42,547 nt of DNA from a bacterium (GTDB lineage: Bacteria; UBA10199; DSSB01). Of this stretch, positions 1 to 8,232 are shown piece after piece. Below the pieces are notes generated by a model. It ran no database searches. It worked only from the letters and a program-made list of their open reading frames with translations, and was not told where the DNA came from. Both the position numbers and the translations under genes were made by a program. The stretch is from positions 1 to 42,547 of the forward strand of contig DATEDP010000061.1 in assembly GCA_035281585.1 (NCBI GenBank), read 5' to 3'. Position 1 is the stretch's first letter; the number at the start of each line of letters is the position of its first letter.

Positions 1-571
1 ACATGAAGGAGGTGCTGCTCAACGGGAAGAGCAAAGCGTTCTTATTGAACTCGGCGCCTTTCATCCCATCGCGCGATTCCTCGGCGGTGTAATGAGCCGC
101 GCCGAGATCGAGCAGAGCGTGAGCCGAGAACCAGCTCGGAACGAAGGAGTAGCCGAGATCGGTCTGGAGGCCGAAGGAGTGAATGGTGGCCTTGCTCTCG
201 ATGCCTTGGCCGAGGTCCTTGTTCAATCCCTGATAATCGTAGAAGCCGCGCAGCGCGAGGGTCAACTTGTCATCGAAGAAACGGAACCGCGGGCCGGCTC
301 CGATCTTGAAGTTGAGACCGCCGTGATCGACACCTTGCTCGTTGCCCAGGTCGCGACCGCCGTAGCCAAGGTCAAGCTTGACCGACCAGCTGCCGGGGTC
401 TGCGGCCACGAAAGCCGGCGGAGTTTTATCGGGACTAGGAGCAGCGGCAACCGGAGCGGCAGGGGCCGCGGCCTTGGCATCCGCTTTCACCTCGACCTTC
501 GCGGTGGCGTCAGCGGCCGGCGGAGTCGCCGGCGGAGTGGCGGAAGGGGCGGGAATAGTACGTGCGGTCAT
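1..571 (-). CDS. Outer-membrane-barrel-like protein, C-terminus beyond the window
   Basis: The reading frame stays open from an ATG at 571 to the window edge, so about 190 N-terminal residues are visible and the 3' end is missing. A strong AGGAGG lies just upstream (about 579-584). The first ~60 residues are Ala/Pro-rich (starting MTARTIPAPSATPP) with no hydrophobic signal-peptide core. They are followed by alternating aromatic/glycine strands such as WSVKLDLGYGG and FRFFDDKLTLALRGFYDY, typical of transmembrane beta-barrels. The segment LGAAHYTAEESRDGMKGAEF matches LGATHVGASECADGMSCGAV in the protein encoded at 841-2442, so the two are paralogues. A TTGACA promoter and a terminator separate them, so they are probably transcribed independently. 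Function is unknown; outer-membrane location is inferred only from the strand pattern. Confidence 0.75.
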   Translation of the reverse strand, partial: MTARTIPAPSATPPATPPAADATAKVEVKADAKAAAPAAPVAAAPSPDKTPPAFVAADPGSWSVKLDLGYGGRDLGNEQGVDHGGLNFKIGAGPRFRFFDDKLTLALRGFYDYQGLNKDLGQGIESKATIHSFGLQTDLGYSFVPSWFSAHALLDLGAAHYTAEESRDGMKGAEFNKNALLFPLSSTSFM

Positions 572-606
572 TGCGTCAACCTCCTGCTAGAAAGCATGAT
601 TCGCTG

Positions 607-630
607 GCAGAGGACGTCCAAATCCTCTGC
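607..630 (-). other. 5'-UTR hairpin of the barrel-like gene
   Basis: A perfect 8-bp stem (GCAGAGGA / TCCTCTGC) with an 8-nt loop lies 35 nt upstream of the start at 571, between the candidate promoter and the ribosome binding site. No T-run follows on the minus strand, so it is not a terminator. A 5'-UTR stability stem is possible but untested. Confidence 0.4.
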
Positions 631-668
631 GGCGGCGTTTCGGATTCTGCGGGAGAGTTAACGAATGA

Positions 669-696
669 ATTCGAAAACTTGAGATGGTCTTGTCAA
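669..696 (-). promoter_or_regulatory. Candidate sigma-70 promoter for the gene at 1-571
   Basis: On the minus strand a perfect TTGACA (696-691) is followed after 16 nt by TCGAAT (674-669, 4 of 6 to consensus). The implied 5' UTR is about 90 nt and would contain the hairpin at 607-630. Confidence 0.45.
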
Positions 697-777
697 CCGG
701 TGTGCCCCCCGCATCTCGCTTAACTTATCGGCAAAAGAAAAAAAAGTTGCGTCGATTCGCGAGAATCGTCGGCGGCC

Positions 778-813
778 AAAAAAAACCCGATCTTTCCTGA
801 CGAAAAGATCGGG
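778..813 (-). terminator. Rho-independent terminator after the 841-2442 gene
   Basis: Read on the minus strand, CCCGATCTTT pairs with AAAGATCGGG around a short loop and is followed by eight T. It starts 28 nt after the stop at 841 and separates the two paralogous barrel-like genes. Confidence 0.85.
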
Positions 814-840
814 CTGAAATTCGCGCGAAATCGGCCGGAA

Positions 841-2442
841 TCAACCGTTCTCGTCGATGCTACTGCCGCCGCCCGGAGGAGGCTCGGCATCGGGCCGGCG
901 GGCCGGCGGAGGACCCGCATCGGGGCGACGCGTCGGCGAGGGATCGATCATGCTCGGATCGAAGATCAAAGGCGGAGCTCCGGCATCGCGGTCGCTCGAA
1001 GGCGGATCGGTGCGGGCCGGCGGATCGGTGCGAGTCGGCGGGTCGGTCCGAGTGGGTAGATCGGTGCGGGCCGGTGGGTCGGTGCGAGTCGGAGGATCGG
1101 TCCGAGTGGGTGGATCGGTCCGGCGTTCGCGCCGGGTCCGGCGACGACCTCCGGGGATCGGGTCTTCGGCGCTCACGGTGATGCTGTCGCCGTGGTCTGG
1201 TAAGCCGTTAAAATGGTCGACGACTTCCTGGGCTTGGCGAACCGCCGTCGAGGCCTGACGCCGAGCCTCAGTTTGCCAGGCCGTCATCTCGCGGACCAGA
1301 CCGTCGGCGGTGGCCCGCTCCTCGCCGCTCAGGGCCGCGGCAGCGGTCTGGGCTTGGGTGAGGGCCTGCGAAAGCTCCTGGTAATGTTCAGTGGCGCCCA
1401 AGGCCTGGGTAGCGGCCTCGGAGGCGTAGAGCCGCCGGTTCCGCATGTCGTCCGCGCTGCGTCCACGAATCCCCTGATAAAGTCCGCGGGCACTGGCCAC
1501 TTGGGCGCTCCAGCTGGCGACCAAGCCGCGAAGCTCCGAAGCCCGCTCATGCCCCTGCCGCACCAGGGCCAGGCCTTGAGGGGCCGTCTCGGCCGGCACG
1601 GTTCCCCCGCTGGTTTCGGCGGTTTCCGAGCTCGGTGGCCGCTCCGCCGGCTCGGCCGGCCGGGAAGCCGCCGGCCGGGAGTTGCCGGTGATCAGGTTAT
1701 AAACCGACACCAGATCGACCCCGATCCCGACCTGGAGAGCCGAGATGTTGAGACCGAAATTGAGCGGTTCGCCATCGAGGACATTGAAGCTGGGGTTGAC
1801 GCCCGGGAGGTTATTATAACGAAGGAAGATGCCGAGGGCCCCCTGCAAGGTCGAAATTCCGAGATCGGCTCCAAAGCTGAAGGTCCAGGAATCGATGGGC
1901 AGGAGCTGGGCATTGCGGGTGAAAACCGCCCCGCAGCTCATGCCGTCGGCGCATTCCGAGGCCCCGACGTGGGTGGCGCCGAGCTCGATACCGCCGGTGA
2001 AGCGGAGATTTCCGCCGAAGAACTGGGCGCCCAAACGGCCATGACCCAAAAGCGACTGATAATGAAGGCTGCTGGTGATCCCTGAGCCTAAGCCCCGGCT
2101 CAAGCCGCCGAAGGAGCCGGCCACCCCGGCCTGGGCGAAGAAAGTGTCGTTGAAATGGTATTCGATACCGCCTTCAGCTCGGCCATACCCGCCAAAGTGG
2201 TCCAAAACTTGGCCATTGCTCAAGTCCATCCATGCCATGCCGCCTTCCAAGGCAATACGGGGCCGTAGGGGATTGGGAGCGGAAGCGCTGGCATCGGGCC
2301 GGGGAACGCCGGCATCGGCGGAAGCATCGGCCGGCGCCGAAGCGTCGGCAGGCGCGGAAGCATCAGCCGGAACCGAAGCATCGGTTCTAGCAGCATCGGG
2401 GGAAGTGCCGGCATCGGCGGAACGAGAAATCGGGGGAGTCAT
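841..2442 (-). CDS. Barrel-like protein with coiled-coil and RTDPP-repeat tail, no signal peptide
   Basis: 533 residues, function unrecognised. AAGGAGG precedes the ATG, and an in-frame stop lies within that leader, so no longer start is possible. Visible parts: residues 1-60 are Ala/Asp-rich with repeated ADASAP and have no signal-peptide core; about 60-245 are Gly/aromatic beta-strands resembling an outer-membrane barrel (RIALEGGMAWMDL, GGIEYHFNDTFFAQAG); about 285-400 are an Ala/Gln/Glu-rich helical, coiled-coil-like stretch; about 430-475 hold seven RTDPP(T/A) repeats; the tail is Pro/Asp-rich (RRPDAGPPPARRPDAEPPPG). The barrel-like part is paralogous to the protein at 1-571. A barrel followed by a periplasmic coiled coil could tether the outer membrane to the cell wall, but the absent signal peptide argues against the ordinary Sec/BAM route. 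Function and location are unresolved. Confidence 0.8.
   Translation of the reverse strand: MTPPISRSADAGTSPDAARTDASVPADASAPADASAPADASADAGVPRPDASASAPNPLRPRIALEGGMAWMDLSNGQVLDHFGGYGRAEGGIEYHFNDTFFAQAGVAGSFGGLSRGLGSGITSSLHYQSLLGHGRLGAQFFGGNLRFTGGIELGATHVGASECADGMSCGAVFTRNAQLLPIDSWTFSFGADLGISTLQGALGIFLRYNNLPGVNPSFNVLDGEPLNFGLNISALQVGIGVDLVSVYNLITGNSRPAASRPAEPAERPPSSETAETSGGTVPAETAPQGLALVRQGHERASELRGLVASWSAQVASARGLYQGIRGRSADDMRNRRLYASEAATQALGATEHYQELSQALTQAQTAAAALSGEERATADGLVREMTAWQTEARRQASTAVRQAQEVVDHFNGLPDHGDSITVSAEDPIPGGRRRTRRERRTDPPTRTDPPTRTDPPARTDLPTRTDPPTRTDPPARTDPPSSDRDAGAPPLIFDPSMIDPSPTRRPDAGPPPARRPDAEPPPGGGSSIDENG
1001..1122 (-). repeat. 18-bp in-frame tandem repeat (RTDPPT units)
   Basis: Six full 18-bp units (1015-1122) plus a partial one (1001-1014) encode RTDPPT, RTDPPA or RTDLPT. 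Units differ at a few positions and two subtypes (agtcgg- and ggccgg-) partly alternate, suggesting duplication of a two-unit block. The repeat forms a basic/acidic proline-rich linker near the C-terminus. Confidence 0.85.
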
Positions 2443-2680
2443 TGGGGGGCCTCCTTAGAGCCTTTAGCGCTTAAGGTGCCCCCGAAAGCGTGGAACTATC
2501 GCCCTGTTTATCGGGTCGGGGGGTCAACAGTTGCCATCAAATTTTGAGGCAACTTTCGCCGCACTCGGCCGAGAAGCCCATCAAGGCCTAAAACCCTAGT
2601 TTTTACTCGCTAAATAGCCATCGGCGTTCCCCTCGGGAGGAACGATCGTGACTAGAGACAAAGCGAAAGGGAAATTCGAT

Positions 2681-4636
2681 ATGCGCAAGCTCCTGCTCCT
2701 CCTCTCTATGGTTGTCTTGACCGCCGCTCTCTCCTTGCCGGCTCAAGCCACCGTCGACAACACCACTTGCTCGGTCCTCACCGGCGAGGATCATCCCGAC
2801 GGCCCCGGCTTCAACGAGCTGCGCCGCAAAGTGGTCGAAGGCTTCAACCGCCCTCAATTCCGGATGTGCACCGAGCTGATCAAATTTGCCAACGGCATCA
2901 AGGTGGACCTGAAGGCTCCGCTCAATATCAACAATGATAGCGATCTCGATTGCGCGGCCGGTTCCGGCAAGCCGGCGGTTTGCGGCGACGGCTGGGGCCT
3001 GATCGTCGACGGTTCGGGCGGCAGCATCGACGTCACCCAATCGGGCGGCGATTGCGCCATCGAAGTCAACGCCAGCCGGGTCAAGATCACCGGCTTGAGC
3101 ATCACCGCCACCAGCGAGCAAGTCGCGGCCGGCAAGGTTCTTTGCGACAAGGGCAACCACAACGATTTTTCGGGCGTCACCATCAACGGCCAGAACCCCA
3201 ACCCGACTCCCACGCCGACGCCGACTCCGACGCCCACTCCCAGCGCCACCCCGACGCCGACCCCCGAGGTCAATGTCCCCGGCGATTTGGTCGCGGTCAA
3301 CGATCCGACCAGCACCGCCGAAGCGCTCAAGGTCCTGCTGACCTGGACTTATTCCGAGCCGGGCGATGGCAGCAATGGAGGCCTGGTCTCCTTCAATAAC
3401 AATATCTCCCAATACTTCCAGGCGAGCCGGGGCTATACCGCTTTTCTCACCAAGAACACGGCTCACCGGGTCATTTTGAACCGCCAAGGCCTGGTTTCCC
3501 AAGTCGATCCGGGCGATCTCGTGGCGGATCCGGGCATCTTCGTTCCGGTCATCCCCGACAAGCCCTATGTTTTCCAAATCGAGCGGGCCACCAAGGAAGG
3601 AGCCTCTTGCGGCACCTTCTCCCAAATCGATGAGATCAACGGCAAGAACTTGAGCTATCAGGACACTGCCGTCGTCGAGAAGACCACCTATTGCTACCGA
3701 GTGCGGACCAAGCAAGACGCCCTTCAATCCGAATACTCCAATGTCGCCGAGGTTCGGACGCCCGAGGTGGCTTTGCCGGTCCCGACCCTCGACCAAGCCA
3801 CCGGTATCAGCGAGAGCGTGGTCTTCCTGTCCGGCGGAGTGAACAATCCCGACGGCCTGTTCGGTGTCCGCATCGAGCGCGGCAACGCCTCCTGCGATCC
3901 GGACAGCTTCGCCGAAGTGGGTCCGGCCACCATCGCCGGCCTATTCTTCTCGCTGGCCGACACCGGCCTGACCGCCAACACGACTTACTGCTATCGCGCG
4001 GCCACGGTCAGCGACGAGGTCATCCCGGACCTCGGCAACAACCTTTCGCTTTACTCGAACACCAAGACCGCCACCACCTTGGACACCGGCGCCACTCCGC
4101 TGCCGACTCCCTCGGTGACTCCGCATCCGACTCCGACCGCCACCCCGACGGCGACGCCGACCGCAACGCCGACGGGCACTCCGAATCCCGATCCGGACGG
4201 CGACGGAATCCCCAACGGCACCGACAACTGCCCCAGCGTCGCCAACGCCGATCAGGCCGACTTGGACGGCGATAACCTGGGCGACGTCTGCGATCCGGAT
4301 GCCGACGGCGACGGGGTCTCCAACACCGACGAGGCGGCCCATGGCACCGATCCGCTGGATGCCGACTCCGACGATGACGGCGTCAACGATGACAGCGACA
4401 ATTGCCCGACCGTCGCCAACGCCGATCAAAAGGATACCAATGAAGATGGACGCGGCGACGCCTGTCCGGGCGCGACCCCCGATCCGAGCACCGGCCTGCC
4501 TCCGGGCGGCGCCATCGGTGGCGGCGGTGGTTTCTGCAGCCTCTCGCTGCATGCGGCCGGCAGCGGCCTGCCCTGGCTGACGATGGGCCTTTTCGCCCTC
4601 GGCTTGGGCTGGAGAACCCGCCGCCATCGCGAATAG
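2681..4636 (+). CDS. Secreted surface protein: beta-helix-like cap, Fn3-like, TSP3 repeats, Cys C-terminal sorting tail
   Basis: 651 residues. A signal peptide ([20 protein letters not shown], cut near AQA-TVDN) begins at ATG 2681, matching the paralogue at 4887. A GTG at 2648 with a good GGGAGG is an alternative that adds 11 residues. Domains: about 25-175 a cap shared with the paralogue ([36 protein letters not shown]), resembling the first turns of a CSLREA-type right-handed beta-helix; a PT-repeat linker; two Fn3-like segments ending [12 protein letters not shown] and [12 protein letters not shown]; a second PT linker; TSP3-type Asp-rich calcium repeats ([20 protein letters not shown]); and a tail with CSL at 619-621, a hydrophobic stretch and WRTRRHRE. 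It is probably an anchored cell-surface protein; ligand unknown. Confidence 0.85.
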   Translation: MRKLLLLLSMVVLTAALSLPAQATVDNTTCSVLTGEDHPDGPGFNELRRKVVEGFNRPQFRMCTELIKFANGIKVDLKAPLNINNDSDLDCAAGSGKPAVCGDGWGLIVDGSGGSIDVTQSGGDCAIEVNASRVKITGLSITATSEQVAAGKVLCDKGNHNDFSGVTINGQNPNPTPTPTPTPTPTPSATPTPTPEVNVPGDLVAVNDPTSTAEALKVLLTWTYSEPGDGSNGGLVSFNNNISQYFQASRGYTAFLTKNTAHRVILNRQGLVSQVDPGDLVADPGIFVPVIPDKPYVFQIERATKEGASCGTFSQIDEINGKNLSYQDTAVVEKTTYCYRVRTKQDALQSEYSNVAEVRTPEVALPVPTLDQATGISESVVFLSGGVNNPDGLFGVRIERGNASCDPDSFAEVGPATIAGLFFSLADTGLTANTTYCYRAATVSDEVIPDLGNNLSLYSNTKTATTLDTGATPLPTPSVTPHPTPTATPTATPTATPTGTPNPDPDGDGIPNGTDNCPSVANADQADLDGDNLGDVCDPDADGDGVSNTDEAAHGTDPLDADSDDDGVNDDSDNCPTVANADQKDTNEDGRGDACPGATPDPSTGLPPGGAIGGGGGFCSLSLHAAGSGLPWLTMGLFALGLGWRTRRHRE

Positions 4637-4660
4637 TCGTTTCGCTTAATCTCCCTGTCA

Positions 4661-4698
4661 CCGCCGCGGCGAGGTTTTCCTCCCGCGGCGGTTTTTTT
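4661..4698 (+). terminator. Rho-independent terminator after the first surface-protein gene
   Basis: A perfect CCGCCGCGG / CCGCGGCGG stem with a 13-nt loop is followed by seven T, 25 nt after the stop codon at 4636. Confidence 0.9.
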
Positions 4699-4702
4699 AT
4701 TG

Positions 4703-4790
4703 CCACCCTCCCCCCTCGCGGGGGAGGGTGATTTCGCCGCAGGCGAAATCGGGAGAGGGGGCGCGGCCAAGCAAGCATTCCCTTAACAAC
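4703..4790 (+). repeat. Palindromic intergenic repeat, family B, single-arm copy
   Basis: A hairpin of CCCTCCCCC/GGGGGAGGG is followed by a second hairpin (GATTTCGCC/GGCGAAATC), GGGAGAGGGGGCG, and a tail with AAGCAAGCATTCCCTTAAC. The same order, including an AGCAAGCA..C..TTAAC tail, recurs at 20589-20719, so this is a dispersed repeat and not just a local hairpin. Confidence 0.75.
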
Positions 4791-4886
4791 TTCTCCCAAA
4801 GGGCTCCGATAAATCATTTGGAATCTTCAAGGATTCCGCGGCCTTCTTGCCGCAATGCGGCGAACGGGCTCATAAGGAGATTTTCG

Positions 4887-6047
4887 ATGCGGTGCCGTGC
4901 CCTTGTCCTCTCAGCGTTTTCCCTCAGCTTTCTCGCTTTTTCCCTGACCGCTCAAGCCACGGTCGACAACCGTTACTGCGAGGTCAAATCGGCCTCCGAC
5001 AGCACCGAAGATTTCAACAGCCTGCGCCGCAAGCTCGACGAGGGCTTTAACCGCACCGGCGACCAAGCCCGGATGTGCACCGAGAAGATCAGTTTCGACG
5101 GCGAGCAAAACGGCGGCTCCTACAGCCTCAACCTCGGCGGCCCGCTCTCGATCTCCAATCCGACCGACTTGGACAAGGACGGCGACGGTTGGGGCCTCAT
5201 CATCGACGGCTCCAGCGCCCTCAACGTCGAGATCCACGCCGAGGGACTCGGCTCGGAATGCGCATTTTCGGTCGACGCCAACAAAGTCAAGCTGACCGGC
5301 ATGACCGTTTACGTCAGTCAGTTGAAAAAGGCGGTCTGCAAGGCTGAAGAAGGCCTCGAGGTCGATTACAGCGGCTTGACCATCATCGCCGCCGACGATC
5401 CGGACAAGGACCACGTCGCCAATGAAGACGACAACTGCGACGACCGATTGAACCCCGACCAAGCCGACACCGACGAAGACGAAGTCGGCAATGCCTGCGA
5501 CAACTGCCCGACCGTCGGGAACCCCAACCAAAACGACAGCGACGGCAACGGCATCGGCGACGCCTGCCAGCAGGAGCCGACGCCGACCCCGACTCCTTCG
5601 CCGACACCGACCCCGACTCCGACTCCGACGCCGCCGCCGACCCCGACTCCCAGCCCGACCGGCACTCCGGTTCCGACCAACACGCCGAGCCCGTCTCCGA
5701 CCGCGACTCCCTCCGAAACCCCGATCGTGAGCACGCCGCCGGCCGACCCCAATGACAGCGATTCCGACGGCGTGGCCAACGCCGACGACAATTGCCCGAG
5801 TATTTCCAACGGCGATCAAGTGGATGAAGACGGCGACGGCATCGGCGACGCCTGCGATCCCAGCGCCACCGGCAGCAATCCGGGACCCACCGACGGCGGG
5901 AGCGGCACCACGGTCGACCTCGACTCCGGCAGCAACAGCGGTTGCACCCTGGGCGCCGGCGAAGCCGGCGGGCTCTTGGGCTCCCTGCTTTTCCTAGCTC
6001 CGGCTGCGATGGGATTTTTCCTAAGACCGCGCCGCAAGCGCCTTTAG
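4887..6047 (+). CDS. Secreted surface protein, paralogue of the 2681 gene, TSP3 repeats and Cys C-terminal tail
   Basis: 386 residues from ATG 4887, chosen because AAGGAG precedes it and a signal peptide ([20 protein letters not shown], cut near AQA-TVDN) starts there; the frame is open further upstream but through intergenic repeat. The N-terminal cap ([34 protein letters not shown]) is clearly homologous to the upstream neighbour. TSP3-type repeats follow ([40 protein letters not shown]), then a PT/PS linker, another TSP3 unit and the tail: CTL at 353-355, a hydrophobic segment and LRPRRKRL. It lacks the Fn3-like section of its neighbour. Its last nine codons overlap the convergent gene at 6021-7124. 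Probably a calcium-binding, membrane- or surface-anchored protein. Confidence 0.85.
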   Translation: MRCRALVLSAFSLSFLAFSLTAQATVDNRYCEVKSASDSTEDFNSLRRKLDEGFNRTGDQARMCTEKISFDGEQNGGSYSLNLGGPLSISNPTDLDKDGDGWGLIIDGSSALNVEIHAEGLGSECAFSVDANKVKLTGMTVYVSQLKKAVCKAEEGLEVDYSGLTIIAADDPDKDHVANEDDNCDDRLNPDQADTDEDEVGNACDNCPTVGNPNQNDSDGNGIGDACQQEPTPTPTPSPTPTPTPTPTPPPTPTPSPTGTPVPTNTPSPSPTATPSETPIVSTPPADPNDSDSDGVANADDNCPSISNGDQVDEDGDGIGDACDPSATGSNPGPTDGGSGTTVDLDSGSNSGCTLGAGEAGGLLGSLLFLAPAAMGFFLRPRRKRL

Positions 6048-7124
6048 CCCGGTCTTGGCGATCCGATCCATGTCGCCAATCAACTCTTCCATTAAGTCGA
6101 AAGCTCGGCGGTGATGCACGAGCGAGGCTGATTGCCCGGCCCACAGTGGCATGAGATCGTCGCGGCCCTTGGCCGCCATCGCCGGCTTGATCTGCTGCAG
6201 CAGCCAGCCTTGGGCCGGATACCGGCAAATCTCGCCGTCTCGCCCCCTCATTTCGCGGATGAAGCGGTTCTCGATGCCTCGGGCCAAGCGGCCGGTAAAG
6301 GCCCGGGTCAGCGCGGTATAGCGGGCTTCGTAAGAAAAGAGCTTTTCCTTGTGATGGCGGTTGGCGTTCGACTCCTCGCAGGCCAAAAAGGCCGTCCCGA
6401 TTTGAACCCCCGAAGCTCCCAATTCCAGCGCCGCCCGGATCCCCCGGGCGTCGGCGATGCCGCCGGCGGCGATGACCGGAGCCCGCACCCGGTCGACCAC
6501 TTGGGGAATCAGCGAAAAAGTGCCGATCAGCGAATCCTCCGCCGGCCGCAAAAAGGAAACCCGATGCCCGCCGGCCTCGAAGCCCGAGGCGACGATCAAA
6601 TCGACGCCGGCCTCGTCCAAAGCCATCGCCTCATCCAAGGTGATGGCGGTGCCGATGGTGGCGATGCCGAGCCGGCGGCACTCGGCCAAAATTTCCTTGG
6701 CCGGAATCCCGTAGACGAAGCTGAAAACCGGCGGCCGGGCTCGCAGCAAGGCTTCGACCTGGGCCTCGAAACGCTGGCCGAATTGCGCGGGATAGGCCGG
6801 CTCGGGCACTTCCAGCTCCCGGAAATACGGGCGGAGCGCGGCCAAGCTTCGCTCGAAGCTCTCCTGGGTGGGAGCGAAGCCGTCGCCGTCGTGATCCGAA
6901 ACCCAGAGGTTGACGGCGAAGGGCTTGGAAATCTGGCGGCGAATGTCGGCGACCAGCTCCTCGATCTGAAGGGGGGGCAGGTGGTGGGCTCCAAAGGAGC
7001 CCAAACCACCTGCATTCGAGACGGTCGTCAGCAATTTCGTCGAGGAAAGGCCGCCGCCGAAGGGACCCTGAACGATGGGATATCTCAAGCCCAATCGACG
7101 GCTGACCTCGGTATCATTCCACAT
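6021..7124 (-). CDS. Nitronate monooxygenase-family flavin oxidoreductase
   Basis: 367 residues, the usual length for the NMO/2-nitropropane dioxygenase TIM-barrel family (FMN-dependent oxidation of nitronates, or NAD(P)H:quinone reduction in some members). Visible hallmarks: PIVQGPFGGG near the N-terminus, AGGLGSFGAHHL, VDLIVASGFEAGGHR with the family's Gly-Gly-His, and the phosphate-binding region PVIAAGGIADARGIRAALEL followed by GASGVQIGTAFLACEES. It begins 12 bp after the glutathione S-transferase gene and is almost certainly co-transcribed with it, suggesting a detoxification role. The true substrate (nitroalkane or quinone) cannot be read from the sequence. The 3' end overlaps the convergent surface-protein gene by 27 bp. 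Confidence 0.9.
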   Translation of the reverse strand: MWNDTEVSRRLGLRYPIVQGPFGGGLSSTKLLTTVSNAGGLGSFGAHHLPPLQIEELVADIRRQISKPFAVNLWVSDHDGDGFAPTQESFERSLAALRPYFRELEVPEPAYPAQFGQRFEAQVEALLRARPPVFSFVYGIPAKEILAECRRLGIATIGTAITLDEAMALDEAGVDLIVASGFEAGGHRVSFLRPAEDSLIGTFSLIPQVVDRVRAPVIAAGGIADARGIRAALELGASGVQIGTAFLACEESNANRHHKEKLFSYEARYTALTRAFTGRLARGIENRFIREMRGRDGEICRYPAQGWLLQQIKPAMAAKGRDDLMPLWAGQSASLVHHRRAFDLMEELIGDMDRIAKTGLKALAARS

Positions 7125-7136
7125 GGGCGGCCTCCT

Positions 7137-7757
7137 TTACGCGGCCGCTTCCTTGGTGATCAGACCTTCGGCCTTCAGGGCCTCCTGGACCTTGGGCCGG
7201 GCGCCGATCCGCGCCATGTACTCCTTCAACACCGGGAACTCGGCCAGGTCGATCTTGAGAGGGATGGTCCAATTCAAGACCGTGAAGAGATAGGCGTCGG
7301 CGACGGTGAAGCGGTCGCCCATCAGGTATTTCTTCCCTTGGAGCTGTTCCGAAAGAAATTTGAAGTGGCGCGCCAGCTTCTTCCGGTAAAACTCGAGGGT
7401 CTCTTCGCTGAGTCCATAGAAAAAAGGGCCGAAGCTCTTGTGTAGCTCGGCCGAGATGAAATTCAGCCATTCGTTCAAGCGGACCCGCTCGAAGCTGCCG
7501 GGCTGGGGGACCAAGCCGGATTCCGGCTTTTGGTCGGCCAGATATTGAACGATCGCGGCTCCTTCCGAGAGAATCTCGCCGTTGTCGAGCTTCAATTGAG
7601 GAACGTAAGATTTGCGATGAACGGCATTGAAGTCGTCGCCGTTTTCGGTTTTCTTGCTTTTCAAATCGACTTTCTCGAGATCGAAGTCGTAACCCGCCTC
7701 GCGCAGCACGATGTGGGGGGAGAGCGAACAAGCTCCGGGAGAATAGTAGAGTTTCAT
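7137..7757 (-). CDS. Beta-class glutathione S-transferase
   Basis: 206 residues. The N-terminus MKLYYSPGACSLSPHIVL is the classic start of bacterial beta-class GSTs, with Cys10 as the expected active-site residue of the thioredoxin-like domain; the Ser of ILSEGAAIVQYLAD is the expected glutathione-contact position. The C-terminal all-helical domain is complete (LMGDRFTVADAYLFTVLNWT). First gene of a two-gene operon with the NMO-family oxidoreductase, divergent from the HxlR regulator. The likely role is conjugation or reductive clearance of electrophiles or quinones in the cytoplasm; the substrate is unknown. Confidence 0.93.
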   Translation of the reverse strand: MKLYYSPGACSLSPHIVLREAGYDFDLEKVDLKSKKTENGDDFNAVHRKSYVPQLKLDNGEILSEGAAIVQYLADQKPESGLVPQPGSFERVRLNEWLNFISAELHKSFGPFFYGLSEETLEFYRKKLARHFKFLSEQLQGKKYLMGDRFTVADAYLFTVLNWTIPLKIDLAEFPVLKEYMARIGARPKVQEALKAEGLITKEAAA

Positions 7758-7829
7758 AAGCCGCCCTTTCTTGGGGTTGGTTAATTTAATAAACTCTGTT
7801 CCATTTATGCCTATTGGTTGCTATAAACA

Positions 7830-7853
7830 AGTAGGTACTTTAAAGTAACTAGT
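7830..7853. promoter_or_regulatory. Palindromic operator candidate between GST and HxlR genes
   Basis: A 24-bp inverted repeat centred on TTTAAA (half-sites AGTAGGTACTTT and AAAGTAACTAGT, two mismatches) sits 17 bp upstream of the HxlR start and 72 bp upstream of the GST start. Dyad operators with GTA-ACTT-type half-sites fit dimeric winged-helix HxlR proteins. On the minus strand the repeat abuts a TTGTTT / TAAATG promoter candidate (17-nt spacer, 7831-7803) for the GST operon. Confidence 0.6.
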
Positions 7854-7869
7854 CACTGGAAGGAAACGG

Positions 7870-8232
7870 ATGAAGGATATTCGAGAATACAGCGAGATGC
7901 GCTGCCCGATGCACGGCCTGCTCTGCCTGCTCAACGGCCCCTGGACGGTCTACATCCTGTGGCTGATCCGGACCCATGGGCCGCTTCGCTTCGGCCAGAT
8001 CCGCAAGAATATCCCGGCGATTTCGGCCAAGGTCCTGACCAATCGCCTGCGGATGCTCGAAGAGGCCGAAATCCTGCGGCGCCATCAGGAGGCGACCATC
8101 CCACCCAAGGTGACTTACAGCTTCACCGACCGGGGCCTGGAGCTCAACGATTTGCTCGACAAGATCAACGCTCTGGCGATGGCCTGGACCCGAAGCTCGC
8201 CCAAGAACAAGCCCAAGGCCAAAGCCTCGTAG
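7870..8232 (+). CDS. HxlR-family winged-helix transcriptional regulator
   Basis: 120 residues, normal for the family. The pattern MRCPMHGLLCLLNGPWTVYI, with Cys12 at the conserved N-terminal position, is the HxlR signature (usually C-P-x(n)-G-x-W-T). RFGQIRKNIPAISAKVLTNR is the recognition-helix region and KVTYSFTDRGLEL the wing. HxlR proteins such as YodB and HypR sense quinones, aldehydes or disulfide stress through that Cys; here Cys19 is also available. The divergent GST-NMO operon and the palindrome at 7830-7853 suggest it controls them and itself. AAGGAAACGG precedes the ATG. The TAG stop comes from the repeat beginning at 8229. Confidence 0.92.
   Translation: MKDIREYSEMRCPMHGLLCLLNGPWTVYILWLIRTHGPLRFGQIRKNIPAISAKVLTNRLRMLEEAEILRRHQEATIPPKVTYSFTDRGLELNDLLDKINALAMAWTRSSPKNKPKAKAS

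Noticed and set aside
2603-3796. 397-codon minus-strand frame opposite the first surface protein
   Set aside because: Shadow of a gene with a clear signal peptide and domains; the translation is low-complexity Gly/Ala/Asp/Arg.
3205-5720. Short-period DNA repeats (CCGACTCCGACG type) that could suggest a CRISPR or minisatellite
   Set aside because: They are in-frame PT-linker codons inside two surface proteins, with no spacers.
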